64,000 nucleotides of DNA from Fimenecus sp051881435 (GTDB lineage Bacteria; Bacillota; Clostridia; Oscillospirales; Acutalibacteraceae). The notes beneath the pieces were generated by a model that saw nothing but the letters and a program-made list of their open reading frames with translations, did not search any database and was not told the origin of the DNA. Shown piece after piece: positions 58,719-64,000 of the stretch. Made by a program: the position numbers and the translations under genes. The number at the start of each line of letters is the position of its first letter. Position 1 is the stretch's first letter. The stretch is taken from positions 1 to 64,000 of the forward strand of contig JBJEPW010000010.1 in assembly GCA_051881435.1 (NCBI GenBank). Reading direction: 5' to 3'.

Positions 58719-59501
58719 TCAGTTTATAAATGATGATACTGAATTATAAATTGACAATGTCGCTACTGCCGAAACCGTTACAGAAAAGGTTACTCTTATC
58801 ACCTTTTCCGGAAATGCACGGTTTAATTTTGCACCTAAAAGCCCACCCAGCACGGCACAAGGGATAATAGCCAAAAGCATTTTTAAATCATAGGTAAACA
58901 CGGGAGCGGTTAAAAAAGATACGGTCAGATTTGTAAACTGTGAAAAGAAAATTACTGCCACCGAGCAAACCGCCGCGTCCCTCATTGTTAAGGAAAACAA
59001 CAGTGTAAACACCGCAACATTTATGGGCCCTCCGCCTATTCCTAAAAACGACGCCAAAGAGCCTAACAGAAAACCTGCAATTATCATTGAAAGGGGATTT
59101 TTCAGTTTAAGGTGTTTTATATTTATATTTACAAGTACAATTACCGCTATGAGTAAAGCGCCTAAAAGCGCAGATTGTATTCCCCTTACAACATTTGGAA
59201 TACCTGTTGATTTTAACAGCACATCAAATATGCGGTTGCCTGCAAATCCGCCTGCTACGGAGCCTAATGCCGAAAACAGTACAGTTTTCTTATCAATCGG
59301 CGTTTTATTACGCAAGTGCTTTGCAGTAGAAGTAATTGACATTACAAAAACCGCGCAAGATGAAAAGAAAGCAATCTGTTCCAAAGGATGAGCATTTATT
59401 ACATCCAGTACGGGTTTTATTATTACTCCTCCGCCGAGTCCCACAAATGCGCCCATACAGGTTGCGGCGAAAATCAATACACCGTAAACCACAAATATCA
59501 T
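58719..59501 (-). CDS. TauE/SafE family permease
   Basis: A 260-residue membrane protein with seven or eight helices. The family repeats GAFVGLGGGVIIKPVLDV (near residue 17) and GSLASFLGIGGGPINVAVF (near residue 157) are clear. The family exports or imports sulfite, sulfonates or organic anions; the substrate here is unknown. It follows dnaI after 15 bases but has an unrelated role. Confidence 0.9.
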   Translation of the reverse strand: MIFVVYGVLIFAATCMGAFVGLGGGVIIKPVLDVINAHPLEQIAFFSSCAVFVMSITSTAKHLRNKTPIDKKTVLFSALGSVAGGFAGNRIFDVLLKSTGIPNVVRGIQSALLGALLIAVIVLVNINIKHLKLKNPLSMIIAGFLLGSLASFLGIGGGPINVAVFTLLFSLTMRDAAVCSVAVIFFSQFTNLTVSFLTAPVFTYDLKMLLAIIPCAVLGGLLGAKLNRAFPEKVIRVTFSVTVSAVATLSIYNSVSSFIN

Positions 59502-59516
59502 CGGAAGCCTCTCACC

Positions 59517-60524
59517 TTATGTATTCATTATCTGTCGAATATCGTCGCCTGCAAATTTTACAATAGCAAAGGTGCCGATTATTCTTGACGCCACACTTTC
59601 GGGATAGCGTTCTTTAATCTCTTTAAGGCTTAAATTTGAACTGATTATTGTGGGTACTCCTCTGCAAATTCGGCTGTTTATTATGTTATACAGCACAGAG
59701 GTTGTAAGGGCTGTTGAAAATTCCGCGCCCAAATCGTCCAAAATCAGCAAATCCGCGTCAATCAACATATTCTCCGTATCGCAGTCCTCTGCTCTGCCGA
59801 ATTTTTCCTTTTCAATCTTGTTAAGGAAATTTATAACGGAGCCGTAAATTACATTATAACCTTTTTTTATCGCCTCGTTGGCAATTGAAAGTGAGAGATG
59901 AGTTTTTCCCAGTCCCGTTCTGCCGTAAAAGAAAAGGCTCATTGAATCAAGGTCAAAGTTTTGAGCGTACTGCACACAACTGTTATAAACCTCTTTCATC
60001 ACATTATAATCGGATTGCCCGTCTTTCTTTGATTTTGAATAATAGGACAAATCAAAATCCTCAAAGCCGCAAAGCTCCAAAGGAGTGGAACGGGACATTT
60101 TTTCGGCGGCAAGCCTTTTAAGCAATTCAATATGACATGAGCAAAGCTTTGTGCCGTAAGAAACGCCTGCCGTATCGTCACGCTCCTCAAAAAAGCCTGT
60201 ATCGCCGCACTTTTTGCAGGTATATTTTACTTCAAAATAATCTTCGGGCAGATTTAAGGATTTTAAAAGCTTTTGCCGTTCCTCACGCAGTTCGCCGTTC
60301 TTTTTACGGACCTCGGCAAGCTTTTTTTCAGCCTCATTTTGGGGCAGAGAAAAAGCTGTAATTATCTCATACCCTGTTTTTGCAAGCTCTGTTTCAATAA
60401 ACTGAAATTCGGGATATTTAAGGCTTAATTCTCTTTTATGCTGTTCCGCCGTATGCTCTGCGTCAAGCCGCCTTTTTTTTATAATATTGAGCGCTTCTTC
60501 GTAAATTTCCTTTGAATATGCCAC
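59517..60524 (-). CDS. dnaI: DnaI/DnaC-like helicase loader ATPase
   Basis: A 335-residue AAA+ ATPase that loads the replicative helicase. Residues 1-105 are helical, followed by a zinc-knuckle-like CKKCGDTGFFE with a downstream CSCHIE (near 110-138). The ATPase domain has Walker A FYGRTGLGKTHLSLSIA (near 201) and Walker B LLILDDLGAEF (near 262). It lies two bases after the DnaD-like gene, consistent with a primosome pair. Confidence 0.92.
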   Translation of the reverse strand: MAYSKEIYEEALNIIKKRRLDAEHTAEQHKRELSLKYPEFQFIETELAKTGYEIITAFSLPQNEAEKKLAEVRKKNGELREERQKLLKSLNLPEDYFEVKYTCKKCGDTGFFEERDDTAGVSYGTKLCSCHIELLKRLAAEKMSRSTPLELCGFEDFDLSYYSKSKKDGQSDYNVMKEVYNSCVQYAQNFDLDSMSLFFYGRTGLGKTHLSLSIANEAIKKGYNVIYGSVINFLNKIEKEKFGRAEDCDTENMLIDADLLILDDLGAEFSTALTTSVLYNIINSRICRGVPTIISSNLSLKEIKERYPESVASRIIGTFAIVKFAGDDIRQIMNT

Positions 60525-60526
60525 TT

Positions 60527-61534
60527 TTACGCCCCCCTGCTTCTCTTTCTCTTTTTATTCTTCATACTGCCGAAATCCTTGGGACTTTCACTTGCCATTT
60601 TTTCGGCAAGCTCCACATCAAATGAAGTTTCTTTCGGCGCTGTTTGTTTTTTGCCGCCGAATTTTTTTGTACCCTTTTCAATATCTTCAACGGTAAGCAT
60701 ACCCATACTCCGCCAATTTTTAATTGTGCCGTTCATATGGCGTAGATTGTTCCAATTAAGCCTGCCTGTTTGTTTTTCGGCTTTCATTATTTCAAAGGCC
60801 TTTTGCGCCGTTTCCACGGTATAGCCCCATCTTATCCATTCCGAAATCATTTCAAGAACGGCAAAAGAAGGCGTTTCCTCGCTGTTGTTTGTAAGGGCGG
60901 CAAGCTCTTTGAAAAACTTAATTGCTTTTTCCGTTTCCGTTATGTAATCGTCCGCAAGGGACATTGTTGTAATGCCGTTTTCCGCCCAATACTTTGCAAT
61001 TTTTTGAATATCGTTTTGGGAGGTACAGTCAATGCTCTTTGCAAAATGCAAAAGACAATTTGCCACATCTGGAGTAATACCGTAAAAATTTACCACGGAA
61101 TAAATGGCACACTGCATGGTATATCCCAAGGTTCTGCCCAAAATCTCCTGCGCCTCATTGAAAAGGCGCTTCATTGAGCAGTTACTTTTAAGTATTTTCT
61201 CAATTTCCGTTTGGGTGGGATTTACAAAGTGAATATCGGGTAAAACGGGCTTTACAGGCTCTTGTGACACTATCTGTTTTTCCGTATTAACGGCTTTTGT
61301 GACTTTGTCGGAAGCGAGTATTCCCGCATCTTGCCAATACTCTATACATTCCTTTATCTCATCAGGGGAAAGATTTGTCTTTTTAGCAATTTCATCTGTA
61401 TCCGCCTCAGGATTTCTGAAAATGCAGATAATTACCTTTAACTGCTCGCCGCTTGCGAATTTCAAACCCTTATCGGCAATTTCCGACGGCAATGAAAACA
61501 TTGACGAATAAACCTTCGGGTCAACTTTGAACAT
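60527..61534 (-). CDS. DnaD/DnaB domain replication initiation protein
   Basis: A 335-residue primosome protein. An N-terminal winged-helix region (residues 1-90) with ADTDEIAKKTNLSPDEIKECIEYWQDAGI is followed by DnaD-like helical domains near 120-190 and 200-270. A basic tail (KNKKRKRSRGA) ends the protein. It is adjacent to dnaI, as in other Firmicutes. The ATG at 61534 follows AAAGGGGGAAAGG; an in-frame ATG six codons upstream has no site. Confidence 0.9.
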   Translation of the reverse strand: MFKVDPKVYSSMFSLPSEIADKGLKFASGEQLKVIICIFRNPEADTDEIAKKTNLSPDEIKECIEYWQDAGILASDKVTKAVNTEKQIVSQEPVKPVLPDIHFVNPTQTEIEKILKSNCSMKRLFNEAQEILGRTLGYTMQCAIYSVVNFYGITPDVANCLLHFAKSIDCTSQNDIQKIAKYWAENGITTMSLADDYITETEKAIKFFKELAALTNNSEETPSFAVLEMISEWIRWGYTVETAQKAFEIMKAEKQTGRLNWNNLRHMNGTIKNWRSMGMLTVEDIEKGTKKFGGKKQTAPKETSFDVELAEKMASESPKDFGSMKNKKRKRSRGA

Positions 61535-61634
61535 ATCCTTTCCCCCTTTCATAATCGTTTGGAAATAAAGTATATCACACTTTTACCGTTTTGAACAGTT
61601 AATATTAAAAATTATTTTCCGTGCAAGTATTTTA

Positions 61635-61663
61635 TTGACAATAAGTAATTATAATTATATACT
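61635..61663 (+). promoter_or_regulatory. galM promoter
   Basis: TTGACA at 61635-61640, 17 bases, TATACT at 61658-61663; GGGAG lies before the ATG at 61704. Confidence 0.78.
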
Positions 61664-61703
61664 ATTATAATGAAAAACTTTGTAATTAAAGGGAGTTTAA
61701 GAT

Positions 61704-62741
61704 ATGGGTATCACGAAATCAGTATTCGGTACTACCGCTGACGGGCTTCAGGTTGACGCTTTCCTCATTGAAAACAACAATCATATGAAAATTCAGGTTA
61801 TCACCTACGGTGCAACCTTGCAAAGCGTCCTTGTAACTGATAAAACAGGCAAAGAAATTGACATTCTCTTAGGCTTTGACGATATGAAGGGCTTTGAGGA
61901 GCGCCACGACTATCAGGGTATGATTGTAGGTCCCGTTGCCAACAGAATTTCGGCAGGGGGAATTACAATCGACGGCAAAAAAGTGCCTGTAACCACAACT
62001 CACGGTGATGTTACCCTCCACAGCAACGGTGATTTTTCAACCGCCGTTTGGGACGCAATAATTGTTGACAGCGACGCTGTTGAGTTTACATATTTGAGCC
62101 CCGACGGTAAAGAGGGCTTCCCCGGCAACAAAAAAGTTACGGTAAAATACACCCTCACCGATAAAAATGAAATTGTCATTGACTACAACGCGGTGTCCGG
62201 CAAGAAAACCGCCTTTAATATTACAAACCACGCCTACTTTAACCTCAAAGGCTACGACGGCGGAACTATTCTTGACCACACTCTGTATGTAAATGCAGAC
62301 GCCTTTACACCCATGGGTGAGGGACTTCTCCCCACAGGCGAAATAAGACCTGTTGAGGGCACTCCCTTTGATTTCAGAGAGCCCAAGGAAATCGGCAGAG
62401 ATATAGGTATGGACGAGGAACAGCTCAAAGCGGGCAACGGCTATGACCACAACTTCTGTATCAATGATTATGACGGAAATGTCCGCCTTGCGGCAACTGC
62501 CACAGCCCCCAACGGTGTAAAGTTAGATTGCTTTACAGATATGCCGGGTACACAGCTTTATGTGGGCAATTTCCTTTGCGGAAAAATCGGCAAAAACGGC
62601 GTTCCCATGGATTTGCGTACAGGCTTCTGCCTTGAAACACAGTATTATCCCAACGCTACAAACACCCCCTCCTTTAAAAACTGCGTGTTTGATAAGGACG
62701 AGGTTATGAAATCCACAACAATTTACAAAGTTACAGTATAA
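61704..62741 (+). CDS. galM: Aldose 1-epimerase
   Basis: A 345-residue mutarotase that interconverts alpha and beta anomers of galactose or glucose in the cytoplasm. Catalytic motifs are the histidine in ITNHAYFNLKG (near residue 174) and the glutamate in FCLETQYYPNA (near residue 312). The early YQGMIVGPVANRISAG block (near residue 75) is typical. It may be co-transcribed with ilvN, 14 bases later, without an obvious pathway link. Confidence 0.95.
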   Translation: MGITKSVFGTTADGLQVDAFLIENNNHMKIQVITYGATLQSVLVTDKTGKEIDILLGFDDMKGFEERHDYQGMIVGPVANRISAGGITIDGKKVPVTTTHGDVTLHSNGDFSTAVWDAIIVDSDAVEFTYLSPDGKEGFPGNKKVTVKYTLTDKNEIVIDYNAVSGKKTAFNITNHAYFNLKGYDGGTILDHTLYVNADAFTPMGEGLLPTGEIRPVEGTPFDFREPKEIGRDIGMDEEQLKAGNGYDHNFCINDYDGNVRLAATATAPNGVKLDCFTDMPGTQLYVGNFLCGKIGKNGVPMDLRTGFCLETQYYPNATNTPSFKNCVFDKDEVMKSTTIYKVTV

Positions 62742-62755
62742 AGGAAGTATCTCAA

Positions 62756-63274
62756 ATGGAAGAAATGCAAACACAAAGAATTTATCTTGCCGCCCTTGTT
62801 TATAACCGCACAGGTGTGCTTCTCCGCGTTGCGGGACTTTTCGCACGCCGCGGTTACAATGTGGTAAGCTTGACGGTTTCCGAAACGGAAAGTCCCGAAT
62901 TTTCGAGAATGACAATTGTTTCCGATGTTGAGCCTTATAAGTTCACCATGGTTGAGCAGCAGCTTTCCCGACTTGAAGATGTTATCAAGGTTATCCGCCT
63001 TGATACGGGGCATCTTGTATCCTCGGAGCTTTTGCTTATTAAGGTTCACGCCCTTAACAAGGACAGAACAAGAGTTCTTAAAACAATAAACGGCTTCGGT
63101 GCAAAGGTTAAGGACATAGGCCACACTACGATTACCGCCGAGCTTACGGGACTTTCTTCACTTATTGACACCTTTATAGGTAAAATGACGAAATACGGAA
63201 TAATCGAGCTTTCCCGTTCGGGACTTACCGCTCTTGAAAGCGGCGATAAGAGCATTAAAGGAGTTGAAGAATAA
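62756..63274 (+). CDS. ilvN: Acetolactate synthase small (regulatory) subunit
   Basis: A 172-residue regulatory subunit that makes acetohydroxyacid synthase sensitive to valine. It has an N-terminal ACT domain (NRTGVLLRVAGLFARRGYNV near residue 18) and the usual C-terminal domain of the IlvN/IlvH type. The catalytic subunit gene is not in view. leuC follows after two bases, so this looks like the start of a branched-chain amino acid cluster beyond the right edge. Confidence 0.94.
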   Translation: MEEMQTQRIYLAALVYNRTGVLLRVAGLFARRGYNVVSLTVSETESPEFSRMTIVSDVEPYKFTMVEQQLSRLEDVIKVIRLDTGHLVSSELLLIKVHALNKDRTRVLKTINGFGAKVKDIGHTTITAELTGLSSLIDTFIGKMTKYGIIELSRSGLTALESGDKSIKGVEE

Positions 63275-63276
63275 TT

Positions 63277-64000
63277 ATGGGTATGACTATGACACAAAAA
63301 ATCCTTGCCGCCCACGCAGGACTTGACTATGTTTCGGCAGGTCAGCTTATCAATGTTAAGCTTGACCTTGTAATGGGCAACGATGTTACAAGCCCCGTTG
63401 CCATTAACGAGATGAAGGGCAAGGGTTTTACAGAGGTTTTTGACCGCAACAAAATCGCCCTTGTTATGGACCACTTCACACCTAACAAGGACATTAAATC
63501 AGCACAGCACTGCAAACAGGTCAGAGAATTTGCAAGAGAATATAAAATCAAGAATTTCTTTGATGTGGGGCAGATGGGCATTGAGCATGCTCTGCTCCCC
63601 GAAAAAGGAATTGTGATTTCAGGCGACACGGTTATAGGCGCCGACTCACACACCTGCACATACGGTGCATTAGGCGCATTTTCAACAGGCGTTGGCTCAA
63701 CGGATATGGCGGCAGGTATGATTTCAGGGATGGCTTGGTTCAAGGTTCCCTCTGCCATAAAGGTTGTTGTTACGGGCAAATTCAACAAGTATGTAAGCGG
63801 TAAGGACCTTATTCTTCACCTCATCGGTATGATTGGCGTTGACGGTGCTTTGTACCGTTCACTTGAATTTACGGGTGACGGAATCGCCAATCTTTCAATG
63901 GACGACCGATTCTGCATAGCCAATATGGCGATTGAATGCGGAGCGAAAAACGGTATTTTCCCCGTTGACGAAAAAACTCTCCGATATATGGACGGCAGAA
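63277..64000 (+). CDS. leuC: 3-isopropylmalate dehydratase large subunit (5' part)
   Basis: The open frame runs off the window. About 240 residues are visible, beginning MGMTMTQKILAAHAGL. Family segments include VMDHFTPNKD, the first cluster-type cysteine region GADSHTCTYGALGAF and GVGSTDMAAGM. It fits the shorter LeuC type (about 420 residues). The enzyme isomerises isopropylmalate in leucine synthesis and needs a [4Fe-4S] cluster and LeuD, which would lie downstream. The AAAGGAG site is 13 bases from the chosen ATG. Confidence 0.93.
   Translation, partial: MGMTMTQKILAAHAGLDYVSAGQLINVKLDLVMGNDVTSPVAINEMKGKGFTEVFDRNKIALVMDHFTPNKDIKSAQHCKQVREFAREYKIKNFFDVGQMGIEHALLPEKGIVISGDTVIGADSHTCTYGALGAFSTGVGSTDMAAGMISGMAWFKVPSAIKVVVTGKFNKYVSGKDLILHLIGMIGVDGALYRSLEFTGDGIANLSMDDRFCIANMAIECGAKNGIFPVDEKTLRYMDGR

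Noticed and set aside
1..64000. CRISPR arrays, prophage genes, rRNA operons and intact insertion sequences
   Set aside because: I saw no regularly spaced repeats, phage structural genes, rRNA sequence or transposase-like proteins in the window.

Overview
The window looks like a chromosomal segment of a strictly anaerobic, spore-forming Gram-positive bacterium of the class Clostridia, most like the Oscillospiraceae/Ruminococcaceae. This is inferred from gene content, not from a database search. The indicators are dipicolinate synthase genes (spores), class III ribonucleotide reductase, two [FeFe]-hydrogenase-type proteins beside adhE (ethanol and H2 fermentation), a secreted dockerin protein (cellulosome-type biology), a complete ctsR-mcsA-mcsB-clpC operon, DnaD and DnaI replication proteins, a T-box on pheST, and AAGGAGG-type ribosome binding sites. 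There is no rRNA, CRISPR array, prophage or intact transposase.

Layout. 0-2 kb: coaE and an M18 aminopeptidase. 2.3-6 kb: dpaBA (minus), then murC-ung (plus). 6-9 kb: an anaerobic RNR operon in which the glycyl-radical domain is a separate 59-codon gene between nrdD and nrdG. 9.3-13.4 kb: potABCD polyamine transporter. 13.5-15.2 kb: lipid kinase and glycerophosphodiesterase-like protein. 15.2-16.6 kb: cobalamin riboswitch, DUF4430 lipoprotein and ECF S-component. 16.7-20.1 kb: oleate hydratase, TetR regulator and a YczE-like membrane protein. 20.1-24.7 kb: a TetR-controlled MMPL/RND exporter with a lipoprotein partner. 24.8-30.7 kb: transglutaminase-dockerin protein, nrdR, a TIM-barrel protein, and an ATP-grasp/alpha-E/transglutaminase cluster. 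31-39.2 kb: an eight-kilobase operon behind two Rex-type operators: adhE, an APH-fold kinase, two thioredoxin-like ferredoxins, a PAS-containing sensory hydrogenase, a PP2C/SpoIIE phosphatase and a second hydrogenase. 39.2-40.05 kb: dense palindromic repeats. 40-53.2 kb: ABC ATPase, giant double phosphoesterase, T-box-pheST, ireB, phosphoribosyltransferase, GH16, MATE exporter and M20 amidohydrolase. 53.2-54 kb: tRNA-Ala, a tRNA 3'-end relic and repeats. 54-58.6 kb: the CtsR heat-shock operon. 58.7-64 kb: TauE-family permease, dnaI and dnaD, galM, ilvN and the start of leuC.

How parts work together. NrdR encoded here probably controls both its own gene and the split nrdD operon, because matching boxes lie in both promoters. 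The adhE operon joins NADH disposal to H2 chemistry and carries kinase-like, phosphatase and PAS/hydrogenase sensor parts, so it looks like a redox- or H2-responsive signalling and fermentation unit. The exporter operon has a clear autoregulatory architecture, with one operator over the -35 and one downstream of the -10. Several start codons were corrected from ribosome-binding-site position; the clearest is ctsR, where the longest reading frame runs through the CtsR operators.

The most interesting observations are the split class III RNR, the Rex-controlled adhE/HydS operon, the B12-riboswitch transport pair, the promoter-proximal terminator before the MATE gene, and the repeat and tRNA-relic islands.
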